Origin: Myceligenerans crystallogenes
GTDB taxonomy: Bacteria > Actinomycetota > Actinomycetes > Actinomycetales > Cellulomonadaceae
Assembly (NCBI RefSeq): GCF_039529775.1
Contig: NZ_BAAANL010000002.1
Span: 124,001 to 188,000, forward strand
Length of the DNA: 64,000 bases
Reading direction: 5' to 3'
A program made the position numbers and the translations under genes. The notes beneath the pieces are model-generated. The model was not told the DNA's origin. It was given only the letters and a program-made list of their open reading frames with translations, and ran no database searches. Positions within the stretch are counted from its first letter, which is position 1. Each line of letters starts with the position of its first letter. Positions 24,915 to 34,362 of the stretch are shown piece after piece.

Positions 24915-27614
24915 ATGCGTACCGCCGAGATCCGCAAGCGCTGGCTCGACTTCTTCGAGGCAAGGGGTCATGCGGTGGTGCCGTCGGCGTCCCTGATCAG
25001 CCCGGACCCGTCCACGCTGTTCACGATCGCGGGCATGGTGCCCTTCATCCCGTACATGACGGGCCAGCAGACCCCGCCGTGGAAGCGCGCCACGAGCGTG
25101 CAGAAGTGCGTGCGCACGCTCGACATCGACGAGGTCGGCAAGACGACGCGCCACGGCACGTTCTTCCAGATGAACGGCAACTTCTCCTTCGGGGACTACT
25201 TCAAGGAGGACGCCATCAGGTTCGCCTGGGAGTTCCTCACCGGATCCCGCGAGGACGGCAACCTGGGCATCGACCCGGAGCGCCTGTGGGCCACGGTCTA
25301 CCACGAGGACACCGAGGCCCGGGAGCTCTGGAAGACGCACACGAGCATGCCGGAGGAGCGCATCCAGTCGCGCGGCAAGAAGGACAACTACTGGCACACC
25401 GGCCAGCCGGGCCCGGGCGGCCCGTGCTCGGAGATCTTCTACGACCGCGGCCCCGGGTACGGCGCCGAGGGCGGCCCGGAGGCCGACGAGGACCGCTACA
25501 TCGAGATCTGGAACCTCGTGTTCATGCAGTACGCCCTGGACGACGTGAAGGCCAAGGACGACTTCCGCGTCGTGGGCCCGCTGGCCAAGCAGAACATCGA
25601 CACCGGCATGGGCCTGGAGCGCGTCGCGTTCCTGCTGCAGGGCGTCGACAACATGTACGAGATCGACGAGGTCCGCCCCGTCATCGACGCCGCGGAGGCG
25701 CTGTCGGGCAAGAAGTACGGCGCCGACCCCTCCGTCTCGTCGGACGACGACGTGCGGATGCGCGTCGTGGCCGACCACGTCCGCAGCGCCCTGATGATCA
25801 TCGGCGACGGCGTGCGGCCCTCCAACGAGGGCCGCGGCTACGTGCTGCGCCGCCTGCTGCGCCGCTCCGTGCGCGCCATGCGCCTGCTCGGGGTCGACGA
25901 CGTCGCCCTGCCGTCCCTGCTGCCGGTGGCCAAGGACGCCATGAAGGCCTCCTACCCGGAGCTGGAGACGAACTTCGAGCAGATCTCCGCCGTCGCCTAC
26001 GCCGAGGAGGAGGCGTTCCGCCGGACCCTCGTGTCCGGCACGTCGATCCTGGAGGAGGAGGTCGCGAGGGCGAGGTCCGGGGCCTCGGGGACGCCCACGC
26101 TGTCCGGCGGCGCCGCCTTCCAGCTCCACGACACCTACGGCTTCCCCATCGACCTGACCCTCGAGATGGCCGCCGAGCAGGGCGTGAGCGTCGACGAGCA
26201 GGCGTTCCGCACGCTCATGCAGGAGCAGAAGGACCGCGCCCGCGCCGACGCCCTGGCCAAGCGCCACGGCACGGTCGACGTCGCCGCGTACGAGGCCGTC
26301 GCCAGGGAGCTGGCCGCTCCGGTCGAGTTCCTCGGGTACACCGAGCACGACGCCACCGTGAGCGTCGTCGGCCTGCTGGCCGACGGCGTGCCCGCGCCCG
26401 CCGCCACCGCCCCGGCCGACGTCGAGGTCATCCTGGACCGCACCCCGTTCTACGCGGAGGCCGGCGGCCAGCTCGCCGACCAGGGCACGATCGTGCTCGA
26501 CGGCGGCGCCACGATCGAGGTCGACGACGTGCAGCGGCCCGTCAAGGGCCTGAACGTGCACCGCGGGCGCCTCATCGAGGGCACCGTGGCGGTCGGTGAC
26601 CCCGGCACGGCCACCATCGACACGACGCGGCGCCGCGCGATCAGCAAGGCGCACTCGGCCACGCACATGATCCACAAGGCGCTGCACGAGCTGGTGGGCC
26701 CGGACCGCACGCAGGCCGGATCGGAGAACGCGCCGAGCCGCATCCGGTTCGACTTCCGCTCGCCGCAGGGCGTCTCGGCCGCGACGCTGTCCGAGATCGA
26801 GGAGCGCGTCAACACGCTGCTCACGGACAACCTCGAGGTCACCGACGAGCAGATGGCCCTGACCAAGGCCCGCGAGCTCGGTGCGATGGCGCTGTTCGGC
26901 GAGAAGTACGGCGACGTCGTGCGCGTCGTGTCGATCGGCGGGGACTGGTCCCGCGAGCTGTGCGGCGGCACCCACGTGAAGCTGACGGGTGAGCTCGGCC
27001 GCGTGACGCTGCTGGGCGAGTCGAGCATCGGCTCGGGCGTGCGGCGCGTGGACGCGCTGGTCGGCGACGGCGCCTACGGGTTCCAGGCCACCGAGCACGC
27101 CCTGGTCGGGCAGCTGTCCGGGCTGCTGAACGCCCGGCCGGAGGAGCTCACGGACCGCGTCGGCGCGCTCATGACCCGCCTCAAGGACGCCGAGAAGGAG
27201 CTGTCCGGCGTCCGCCAGGCCCAGCTCCTGGCCACGGCCGGGAAGCTGGCCGCCGAGGCCCCGCGCGTCGGCGACGTGCGGGTCGTCACGCACGACGCGG
27301 GCGAGGCCGCCGCCGACGACCTGCGCGCCCTCGTGCTGGACGTGCGCGGCCGCCTGGGCGAGGCCGAGCCGGTCGTGGTCGCCGCGGGCGGCGCGCCGGG
27401 CGGCCGCCCGGTGGTCGTGATCGCCACGAACGAGGCCGCGCGGTCGGCCGGCCACAAGGCCGGGGACCTGGTCCGCGCCGCCGCGCGGACGCTGGGCGGC
27501 GGTGGTGGCGGCAAGCCGGACCTCGCCCAGGGCGGCGGCCAGGACGCGGCCAAGCTCGGCGAGGCCCTCGCGGGCGTCGCCGAGGGCGTCCGCCTGGCGG
27601 CGGTCGGGGCGTGA
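24915..27614 (+). CDS. alaS: Alanine--tRNA ligase
   Basis: Charges tRNA-Ala and edits Ser/Gly mischarging. The 899 aa are of normal length: catalytic core at the N-terminus (RKRWLDFFEARGH; FFQMNGNFSFGDYFKE), editing domain with zinc motif HSATH (around 580) and CGGTH (around 680), and a C-terminal glycine-rich DHHA1 domain (GGGGGGKPDLAQGGG). Just upstream are TTGTCCACA (24797-24805), which resembles a DnaA box, and an AAGGA about 12 bases before the ATG. It overlaps ruvX by four bases. Confidence 0.98.
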   Translation: MRTAEIRKRWLDFFEARGHAVVPSASLISPDPSTLFTIAGMVPFIPYMTGQQTPPWKRATSVQKCVRTLDIDEVGKTTRHGTFFQMNGNFSFGDYFKEDAIRFAWEFLTGSREDGNLGIDPERLWATVYHEDTEARELWKTHTSMPEERIQSRGKKDNYWHTGQPGPGGPCSEIFYDRGPGYGAEGGPEADEDRYIEIWNLVFMQYALDDVKAKDDFRVVGPLAKQNIDTGMGLERVAFLLQGVDNMYEIDEVRPVIDAAEALSGKKYGADPSVSSDDDVRMRVVADHVRSALMIIGDGVRPSNEGRGYVLRRLLRRSVRAMRLLGVDDVALPSLLPVAKDAMKASYPELETNFEQISAVAYAEEEAFRRTLVSGTSILEEEVARARSGASGTPTLSGGAAFQLHDTYGFPIDLTLEMAAEQGVSVDEQAFRTLMQEQKDRARADALAKRHGTVDVAAYEAVARELAAPVEFLGYTEHDATVSVVGLLADGVPAPAATAPADVEVILDRTPFYAEAGGQLADQGTIVLDGGATIEVDDVQRPVKGLNVHRGRLIEGTVAVGDPGTATIDTTRRRAISKAHSATHMIHKALHELVGPDRTQAGSENAPSRIRFDFRSPQGVSAATLSEIEERVNTLLTDNLEVTDEQMALTKARELGAMALFGEKYGDVVRVVSIGGDWSRELCGGTHVKLTGELGRVTLLGESSIGSGVRRVDALVGDGAYGFQATEHALVGQLSGLLNARPEELTDRVGALMTRLKDAEKELSGVRQAQLLATAGKLAAEAPRVGDVRVVTHDAGEAAADDLRALVLDVRGRLGEAEPVVVAAGGAPGGRPVVVIATNEAARSAGHKAGDLVRAAARTLGGGGGGKPDLAQGGGQDAAKLGEALAGVAEGVRLAAVGA

Positions 27615-28135
27615 GATCGCCCGACGACGGCGCGGGGCAGGGGGCGGGCGAGGCCCCGTCCCTGCCCCGGGGCGCCCGCCTGGCCCTGGACGTCGGCAAG
27701 GTGCGGGTCGGGCTGGCCGCGAGCGACCCCGACGGCCTGGTCGCCACGCCGGTCGAGACCGTGCCGCGCGTCCCGGAGCCCGCCGCGCTGGCGCGCGTGG
27801 CGCAGGAGGCGGCGGACCGGTTCGCGGCGGTGATCTACGTCGGCCTGCCCCGGCACCTGAACGGCCGCGAGAGCGCCTCGAGCGCGGACGCGCGCGCCTT
27901 CGCCGGGGCGCTGCTGCCCGCGCTGGCCGCCGTCGGGCAGGCCGGCACGGAGCTGCGGTTCGTCGACGAGCGGATGACGACCGTCACCGCGACGCAGGCC
28001 CTGCACGCCGCGGGGCGAAACACCCGGAAGCACCGGTCTGTCATCGACCAGGCGGCTGCCGTTATCATTCTGCAATCCGCGCTCGACGCCGAGCGGGCCA
28101 CGGGTGCCCGCGCCGGTTCCGGCGCAGGTGAGTGA
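27611..28135 (+). CDS. ruvX: Putative pre-16S rRNA nuclease / Holliday junction resolvase-like RuvX
   Basis: A 174-aa RNase H-fold protein of the YqgF/RuvX family, with the first metal Asp in LALDVGKVRVGLAASD, the second acidic motif in RFVDERMTTVTA and the third in SVIDQAAAVIILQ. In bacteria this family takes part in 16S rRNA 5' maturation. A GTG start overlaps the alaS stop (GTGA). The order alaS-ruvX-mltG-aro is conserved across actinobacteria. Confidence 0.95.
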   Translation: MRSPDDGAGQGAGEAPSLPRGARLALDVGKVRVGLAASDPDGLVATPVETVPRVPEPAALARVAQEAADRFAAVIYVGLPRHLNGRESASSADARAFAGALLPALAAVGQAGTELRFVDERMTTVTATQALHAAGRNTRKHRSVIDQAAAVIILQSALDAERATGARAGSGAGE

Positions 28136-28197
28136 CCAGTGCACGACACGCACGTCCCGGCCCCGGCACATGCCCCCAGAAGTGAAGGATCGACGAG

Positions 28198-29355
28198 GTG
28201 ACGGATCTGTTCACGGCGCCGCCTGATGCCCAGGCGGGCCTGCCGTCCAACGCGTCGCGACCCCGCGGCCGGAAATCACGGAACGCGGCGATCCGGCGCA
28301 GGCAGCGGCGCCGCAGGCGGGGCCGCTCGGTCGTCGTCCTGCTGGTGTGCCTCGGCCTCGTGTCGGGCGCGGGCTGGTTCCTCTGGGAGCAGCGCGACTC
28401 GCTGCTCTCCTTCGACAGCGCCCTGGCGGCGAAGGACTACCCGGGCCCCGGGAACGACGAGGTCAAGGTCGAGATCCTCGCGGGGGCCACCGGCGAGGAG
28501 ATGGCCGAGGCCCTGCGCAAGGCGGGTGTCGTGGCCAGCGACGACGCCTTCATCAAGGCGTTCGACGAGAACCCGGACTCCGCCCGGATCCGGCCGGGGA
28601 CGCGCGAGCTGCTCACCGAGATGAAGGCGTCCGACGCCGTCGCGCTGCTCGCCACGAACGAGATGGCGCACCTCGACGTGACGATCCCCGAGGGGCTCAC
28701 GGTGGCGCAGACGGTCGAGCAGCTCAGCTCCGTGTCCGGCATCCCCGCCGAGGAGTTCGAGAAGGCGCTGGACAAGCCGCGGTCGATCGGCCTGCCCGCG
28801 CAGGCCGACGGGAACGCGGAGGGCTGGCTGTACCCGTTCACGTACGCCGTCGACCCGGAGCAGGACACCGCGGCGGGCGTGCTGCAGGAGATGGTGGCCG
28901 CCACCGTCCGCGAGCTGGACGAGCGGGACATCGCGCCGGGCGACCGTCAGGAGGTCCTCGTCAAGGCCTCCCTGGTCGAACGGGAGGGACGGATCGCCGC
29001 CGACCGGCCGATGATCGCCCGCGCGATCGAGAACCGGCTGGCGGACGGCATGAAGCTCCAGATCGACGCCTCCCTCGCCTACGGGCTCGGCAAGTCCGGC
29101 CTGGACCTGACGAACGCCGACAAGGGCGCCGACACGCCGTTCAACCTGGAGCAGCACCTCGGCCTGCCGCCCGCCCCGATCGCGAACCCGAGCGAGGAGT
29201 CGATCGACGCCGTGCTCGCGCCGACGCCCGGCGACTGGAAGTTCTGGGTCGCGGTCAACCTCGACACGGGTGAGACGAAGTTCTCGGAAACCTTCGCGGA
29301 ACACCAGGGATATGTCGCTGAACTGCGGGAATGGCAGGAGGCGAACGGCGGCTGA
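28198..29355 (+). CDS. mltG: Endolytic murein transglycosylase MltG (first copy)
   Basis: Membrane-anchored lytic transglycosylase that cleaves nascent glycan strands. It has 385 aa: a basic cytoplasmic tail, one helix at about 42-62, and a YceG-type domain with the catalytic Glu in KASLVEREG and the substrate motifs NRLADGMKLQIDASLAYG and TPFNLEQHLGLPPAPI. The GTG at 28198 has GAAGGAT about seven bases upstream. It is followed by a second, divergent copy. Confidence 0.92.
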   Translation: MTDLFTAPPDAQAGLPSNASRPRGRKSRNAAIRRRQRRRRRGRSVVVLLVCLGLVSGAGWFLWEQRDSLLSFDSALAAKDYPGPGNDEVKVEILAGATGEEMAEALRKAGVVASDDAFIKAFDENPDSARIRPGTRELLTEMKASDAVALLATNEMAHLDVTIPEGLTVAQTVEQLSSVSGIPAEEFEKALDKPRSIGLPAQADGNAEGWLYPFTYAVDPEQDTAAGVLQEMVAATVRELDERDIAPGDRQEVLVKASLVEREGRIAADRPMIARAIENRLADGMKLQIDASLAYGLGKSGLDLTNADKGADTPFNLEQHLGLPPAPIANPSEESIDAVLAPTPGDWKFWVAVNLDTGETKFSETFAEHQGYVAELREWQEANGG

Positions 29356-29458
29356 ACGTTGCCCCGTGCATCGTGACGCGGTGCGGGAACCTGATATAAC
29401 CGACTCGCCGCGGGTGTGACCACGCCCCGCGGCGGGACGAGTACGACCCGAGAGACAG

Positions 29459-30667
29459 GTGAATCGCGCCGCGATGTCCCAGCCGAATCAGTCCACCCCC
29501 CGCCACTGGGCGGGGACCGGGACCGCATCCCGCAGCAGGCGGGGCGGCCCCGGCACCGCCAGATCCCGGCGGGGCGGGCGCAACCGGCGCCGCGGCGCGT
29601 CCGGCCCCGGCGCCGTCCCGCGGCCCGTGCTGATCGCGGCGGCCGTCGTCGGCGCGATCGTCGTCGGGCTCGGCGGCCTCGCGTACGCGGACCACGGCTA
29701 CCTGTTCGGCGTCAGGACGCCGCTGGCGGGCGCGGACTACGAGGGCTCGGGCGGCGAGGAGATCCAGGTCGAGATCCCCGAGGGGGCGGGCGGCCGGGCC
29801 ATCGGCGAGGTGCTCGTCGAGAACGGCGTCGTCGCCTCCTCCGGGGCCTTCGAGTACGCCTTCGAGAACAACCCCGGCGCTCCCGCCATCCAGCCCGGCA
29901 CGCACACCCTCAAGCTGCAGATGCCGGCGGCCGACGCCGTGGCGCTCCTGGCCGCGAACCAGGTCGACCGCGCCGGGCTGACGATCCCCGAGGGGTTCGT
30001 CGTGGAGCAGATCAAGCAGCAGATGGTCGAGGCCGGCTGGCCCGAGCAGGACGTCGAGCGGGCTTTCGAGAACATCGGCGACGTGCTGCCGCCGCAGGCC
30101 GAGGGACACCCGGAGGGCTGGCTGTTCCCGAACACCTACGAGGTCAAGCCGGAGAAGCAGTCGGCGAAGGACGTCGTCACGGTGATGGTCGAGCAGATGA
30201 CCGCGGCGCTGGACGAGCTGGACGTCCCGTCGGAGCGGCGCAAGGAGGTGCTGATCAAGGCCTCCCTGATCGAGCGCGAGGCGGTGCACAAGGAGGACAT
30301 GCCGCTGATGGCGCGCGCCATCGAGAACCGGCTGGAGGGCGACGACCGGCTCGGGATCGACGCCGCCGTCCTCTACGGCCTCGGCCGGACCGGCGGTGTG
30401 CTCTACCAGGCGGAGCTGGACGACCCGTCGAACCCCTACAACCTGCGCCTGCACAAGGGCCTGCCCCCGACGCCGATCTCCGCGCCGAGCCGGGCGGCGA
30501 TCGAGGCCGCGCTGAACCCGTCGACGGAGCGCACCGACGTCTACTTCTGGACGACGGTCAACATGGAGACCGGCGAGACGAAGTTCGCGACCAAGGAGGA
30601 AGGCAACGCGGCGCACGTCGCCGAGCTGCGCCAGTGGGAGGCGGCCAACCCTGACTGGCACGAGTGA
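29459..30667 (+). CDS. Second MltG-like endolytic transglycosylase
   Basis: A 402-aa paralogue of the preceding gene, with an Arg/Gly-rich cytoplasmic tail, one helix at about residues 60-80 and a YceG-type domain. The catalytic Glu is kept in KASLIEREA, with NPYNLRLHKGLPPTPI downstream. The copies share the same order of motifs but differ widely in sequence, so this is an old duplication, not a recent one. A promoter may lie in the 103-bp gap (TGATATAAC at 29392-29400 is an extended -10). A start at the ATG at 29474 is also possible. Whether both copies act in elongation or one at division is unknown. Confidence 0.88.
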   Translation: MNRAAMSQPNQSTPRHWAGTGTASRSRRGGPGTARSRRGGRNRRRGASGPGAVPRPVLIAAAVVGAIVVGLGGLAYADHGYLFGVRTPLAGADYEGSGGEEIQVEIPEGAGGRAIGEVLVENGVVASSGAFEYAFENNPGAPAIQPGTHTLKLQMPAADAVALLAANQVDRAGLTIPEGFVVEQIKQQMVEAGWPEQDVERAFENIGDVLPPQAEGHPEGWLFPNTYEVKPEKQSAKDVVTVMVEQMTAALDELDVPSERRKEVLIKASLIEREAVHKEDMPLMARAIENRLEGDDRLGIDAAVLYGLGRTGGVLYQAELDDPSNPYNLRLHKGLPPTPISAPSRAAIEAALNPSTERTDVYFWTTVNMETGETKFATKEEGNAAHVAELRQWEAANPDWHE

Positions 30668-30697
30668 CCGGCGCCGGGATCACCTACGCTTGCGCCC

Positions 30698-31525
30698 GTG
30701 GAACTGATCAGACAGGGCAAGGTGCGGGACGTGTACGCGGACGGCGGGGACGTGATCCTGGTCGCCTCGGACAGGCTGTCGGTGTACGACGTCGTGCTCC
30801 CGACCCCCGTACCCGACAAGGGCGCCGTCCTGACGCAGCTGTCCCTGTGGTGGTTCCGGCAGTTCGCCGACCTGGTCCCGAACCACGTGATCAGCGAGGA
30901 CGTCCCCGAGGAGTGGAAGGGCCGCGCGATCCGCTGCGAGCGGCTCGACATCGTGCCGGTCGAGTGCGTCGCGCGCGGCTACATCACCGGCTCGGGCCTG
31001 ACGTCGTACGAGGCCACGGGCGAGATCTCGGGCATCGCGCTGCCGCCCGGCCTCGTCGAGGCGGACCGGCTCCCCGCGCCGGTCTTCACGCCCACCACGA
31101 AGGTCGACGAGGGTCACGACGAGCCGATCACGTTCGACGACGTCGTGCGCACCACCGGCGAGGAGACCGCCACCGCGCTGCGGGACCTGACGCTGGAGAT
31201 CTACGGGCGCGGATCCGAGATCGCGCGCGAGCGCGGCGTCGTCATCGCGGACACGAAGCTGGAGTTCGGCCTCCGCGCGGACGGCACGCTCACCCTCGCC
31301 GACGAGGTCCTGACCCCGGACTCCTCGCGCTTCTGGAAGGCGAGCGAGTACGCTCCGGGCCGTGCCCAGTGGTCGTTCGACAAGCAGTACGTCCGCGACT
31401 GGTCGTCGACCCTCGACTGGGACCGCACCTACCCGGGCCCGGAGGTCCCGGCCGACGTCGTGGCCGAGACGCGCGCCCGGTACGTGGAGATCTACGAGAC
31501 GCTGACAGGAGAGAAGTGGACGTGA
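30698..31525 (+). CDS. purC: SAICAR synthase (phosphoribosylaminoimidazole-succinocarboxamide synthase)
   Basis: Ligates aspartate to CAIR in purine synthesis. The 275 aa carry GKVRDVY, VASDRLSVYDVVLP, ECVARGYITGSG, IADTKLEFG and DEVLTPDSSRFW, all standard. The GTG start at 30698 is probably leaderless, with TACGCT (30685-30690) as -10 seven bases upstream. It is unusual to find purC between mltG and aroE; the GTGA-type overlap with aroE shows that it is now part of the aro transcription unit. Confidence 0.96.
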   Translation: MELIRQGKVRDVYADGGDVILVASDRLSVYDVVLPTPVPDKGAVLTQLSLWWFRQFADLVPNHVISEDVPEEWKGRAIRCERLDIVPVECVARGYITGSGLTSYEATGEISGIALPPGLVEADRLPAPVFTPTTKVDEGHDEPITFDDVVRTTGEETATALRDLTLEIYGRGSEIARERGVVIADTKLEFGLRADGTLTLADEVLTPDSSRFWKASEYAPGRAQWSFDKQYVRDWSSTLDWDRTYPGPEVPADVVAETRARYVEIYETLTGEKWT

Positions 31526-32535
31526 CGGCAGCAGAGCACACGGCAGGGGAGCCGGCAGGGGATCAGGGGACGACGACGCGCCGCGCCGCGGTGCTCGGCC
31601 ATCCCATCGCGCACTCCCTGTCCCCGGTGCTGCACACCGCCGCCTACCGGGCGCTGGGCCTGACGGGCTGGGAGTACGGCCGGCACGACGTCGACGAGGA
31701 CTGGCTCCCCGGGTTCCTCAGCGGCCTGGACCCGACCTGGGCGGGCCTGTCCCTGACGATGCCGCTGAAGCACCGCATCATGGACCTGGTGGACCACGTC
31801 GACCCGCTCGCGGCGGCCGTCGGCGCGGTCAACACGGTCCTGGTCTCCCCGGCCGGGTCCGGCGACACCGTGACCCTGACCGGCACCAACACCGACGTCC
31901 ACGGCCTCGTCCAGGCGCTGCGGGAAGGGCTGGCCTCCCCGGGGCCCTTCGCCGGCGGCCCGGGGCACCGCGCCGCCGCGGGAACGCCGTCCGCCGAAAG
32001 GGGGCGGGGCAAGAAGATCACCTCCGCGGTCGTGCTCGGCGGGGGAGCCACCGCGGCCTCCGCCCTGGCCGCGCTCGCCGAGCTGGGCTGCACCTCGCCG
32101 CGCGTGCTCGTCCGGTCCCTGGACCGCGTCGGCGAGCTGACCGGGGCGATCGCCCGCATGGGCGTGACCCCGGAGGTCGTGGAGTTCGACCTCACCGGCG
32201 CGGACCCGCGCCTCACCTACGAGCTGACCAGCGCCGACGTCGTCGTCTCCACGCTGCCGCCGCGCGCGGCCGACCCGCTGGCCAAGGGCCTGCTGCACGA
32301 CGCCCGCCTCGACGAGGAGGACCGCCCCGGCGTGCTGCTCGACGTCGCCTACGACCCGCGGCCCACCAAGCTGGCCGCGACCTGGGAGCTCATGGCCGGC
32401 GTCGCGGTGTCCGGCGAGCGGATGCTGCTGCACCAGGCGGTCGAGCAGGTGCGGCTCATGACCGGGTACACCGGCGACCTCGCACCGGTGGTCACGGCGA
32501 TGGACACGGCCCTCAACCAGGCCCTGGACGTGTAA
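31522..32535 (+). CDS. aroE: Shikimate dehydrogenase
   Basis: Reduces 3-dehydroshikimate with NADPH. It has 337 aa from the GTG at 31522, which overlaps the purC stop and has AGGAGA nine bases upstream (a GTG six bases earlier is too close to that site). The N-terminal substrate site (AVLGHPIAHSLSPVLHTAAY; LTMPLKHRIM with catalytic Lys) and a Rossmann motif VLGGGATAASA are clear. The protein is longer than the usual 270-290 aa because of an insert of about 40 residues (ASPGPFAGGPG...GRGKK) just before the Rossmann motif, probably a surface loop. Confidence 0.93.
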   Translation: MTAAEHTAGEPAGDQGTTTRRAAVLGHPIAHSLSPVLHTAAYRALGLTGWEYGRHDVDEDWLPGFLSGLDPTWAGLSLTMPLKHRIMDLVDHVDPLAAAVGAVNTVLVSPAGSGDTVTLTGTNTDVHGLVQALREGLASPGPFAGGPGHRAAAGTPSAERGRGKKITSAVVLGGGATAASALAALAELGCTSPRVLVRSLDRVGELTGAIARMGVTPEVVEFDLTGADPRLTYELTSADVVVSTLPPRAADPLAKGLLHDARLDEEDRPGVLLDVAYDPRPTKLAATWELMAGVAVSGERMLLHQAVEQVRLMTGYTGDLAPVVTAMDTALNQALDV

Positions 32536-32545
32536 GGATGGCCGC

Positions 32546-33775
32546 ATGCTTCGCTGGCTGACCTCCGGAGAATCCCACGGACCCGCCCTGGTGGGCGTCA
32601 TGGAGGGCCTGCCTGCCGGCGTGGCCCTCACGACCGACGACATCCGCGCCGCGCTCGCGCGCCGCCGCCTCGGCTACGGCCGCGGCTCCCGGCAGAAGTT
32701 CGAGCAGGACGAGCTGCGCGTGCTCGGCGGCCTGCGGCACGGCCTCACCCAGGGCGGGCCGCTCGCCGTCGAGATCGGCAACACCGAGTGGCCCAGGTGG
32801 ACCGAGGTCATGTCCGCGGACCCGGTCGAGCGCGAGGCCCTCCTGAAGGACGCCGGCACCGGCGACGAGAAGGAGATCGCCCGCAACCGGCCGCTCACGC
32901 GCCCGCGCCCCGGCCACGCCGACCTCGTGGGCATGCGCAAGTACGCGTTCGACGACGCCCGCCCCGTCCTGGAGCGCGCGTCCGCCCGCGAGACCGCGAT
33001 GCGGGTCGCGCTCGGCGTTGCCGCCGCGAACTTCCTGCAGCAGGCGCTGGGCGTGCGGCTCGTCTCGCACGTCGTCGCGATCGGCGCGGTCGAGGTCCCC
33101 GAGGATGCGCCCGTGCCCGGCCCGGACGACGTCGCCGCGCTCGACGCCGACCCCGTGCGCTGCCACCACGCCGCCACCTCCAAGCTCATGGTCGAGGAGA
33201 TCGACCTCGCCAAGGCCGACGGCGACACCCTCGGCGGCGTCGTCGAGGTCGTCGTGCACGGCGTGCCCTCGGGGCTCGGCACCTACGTCCAGGGCGACCG
33301 GCGCCTGGACGCGCGCCTCGCCGCCGCGCTCATGGGCATCCAGGCCATCAAGGGCGTCGAGGTCGGCGACGGCTTCCGCACCGCCCGCCGCCGCGGCTCC
33401 GCCGCGCACGACGCGATCCTGCCCGCCGGGTCCCACGGCACCACCGGCGGGATCGTCCGCGAGACGAACCGCGCCGGCGGCATCGAGGGCGGCATGTCCA
33501 ACGGCGAGCCCATCCGCGTGCGCGCCGCCATGAAGCCCATCTCCACCGTCCCGCGCGCCCTGCCCACGGTCGACGTCGCCACCGGCGAACCCGTCACCGC
33601 GCACCACCAGCGCTCCGACGTGTGCGCGGTCCCGCCCGCCGCCGTCGTCGCCGAGGCCATGGTCGCCCTCGTCCTGGCCGAGGCCGCCGTCGAGAAGTTC
33701 GGCGGCGACTCCCTGGTCGAGGTCAGGCGCAACGCCGAGGCCTACCTCGCGGCCATCCCGGAGACCCTGCGGTGA
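32546..33775 (+). CDS. aroC: Chorismate synthase
   Basis: Converts EPSP to chorismate using reduced FMN. The 409 aa contain SGESHGPALVGV, RPGHADLVGMRKY, SARETAMRVALG and the C-terminal RSDVCAVPPAAVVAEAM. The length is typical of actinobacteria. It follows aroE after 10 bp, with AAGGATGG upstream of the ATG. Its product is the branch point for tryptophan, folate and menaquinone and is also the substrate of the PhzE encoded at 5415-7388. Confidence 0.97.
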   Translation: MLRWLTSGESHGPALVGVMEGLPAGVALTTDDIRAALARRRLGYGRGSRQKFEQDELRVLGGLRHGLTQGGPLAVEIGNTEWPRWTEVMSADPVEREALLKDAGTGDEKEIARNRPLTRPRPGHADLVGMRKYAFDDARPVLERASARETAMRVALGVAAANFLQQALGVRLVSHVVAIGAVEVPEDAPVPGPDDVAALDADPVRCHHAATSKLMVEEIDLAKADGDTLGGVVEVVVHGVPSGLGTYVQGDRRLDARLAAALMGIQAIKGVEVGDGFRTARRRGSAAHDAILPAGSHGTTGGIVRETNRAGGIEGGMSNGEPIRVRAAMKPISTVPRALPTVDVATGEPVTAHHQRSDVCAVPPAAVVAEAMVALVLAEAAVEKFGGDSLVEVRRNAEAYLAAIPETLR

Positions 33776-34362
33776 GCTCGGGCCCCGTGGTGGTCCTCAT
33801 CGGCCCGCCCGGCTCCGGCAAGTCCAAGCTCGGGCGCGTCCTGGCCCACGGCCTGGGCGCCGGGGTCCGCGACACCGACGACGACATCGAGGAACGCGCC
33901 GGCAAGCCCGTGGCCGACATCTTCGTCGACGACGGCGAACCCGCCTTCCGCGCCCTGGAACGCGAGGCGGTCGCCGCGGCGCTCGCGGAGCACGACGGCG
34001 TCCTGTCGCTCGGCGGCGGCGCCGTCATGGACGCCGCCACGGACGCGGCCCTGACGGCGTACACCGCGGCCGGCGGCCGGGTGGTCTTCCTGGACGTGAC
34101 CCTCGCGGTCGCCGCCCCGCGCGTCGGCATGAACCAGGCCCGCCCGCTCCTGCTGGGCAACCCCCGGCAGCGCTGGCTGGAGCTGATGGAACGCCGCCGC
34201 CCCACCTACGAGCGCCTCGCCACGCTCCGCGTGCAGTCCACGGAGGCTCCCGCCGAGGAGGTGGCGGCCGAGGTCGTGCGGGCCTTCGGCCTGACCCTCG
34301 TCACCGACCTAGCCGACCCGAAGCACGCAGACGACGAGACCACCCAGGAGGACCCGGCGTGA
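33772..34362 (+). CDS. aroK: Shikimate kinase
   Basis: Phosphorylates shikimate with ATP. It has 196 aa from the GTG at 33772, overlapping the aroC stop (GTGA). Visible motifs are Walker A GPPGSGKSKLGR, substrate-binding DTDDDIEERAG, LSLGGGAVM and the lid NQARPLLLG. A short acidic C-terminal tail (DDETTQEDPA) extends beyond the core. Confidence 0.95.
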   Translation: MSSGPVVVLIGPPGSGKSKLGRVLAHGLGAGVRDTDDDIEERAGKPVADIFVDDGEPAFRALEREAVAAALAEHDGVLSLGGGAVMDAATDAALTAYTAAGGRVVFLDVTLAVAAPRVGMNQARPLLLGNPRQRWLELMERRRPTYERLATLRVQSTEAPAEEVAAEVVRAFGLTLVTDLADPKHADDETTQEDPA

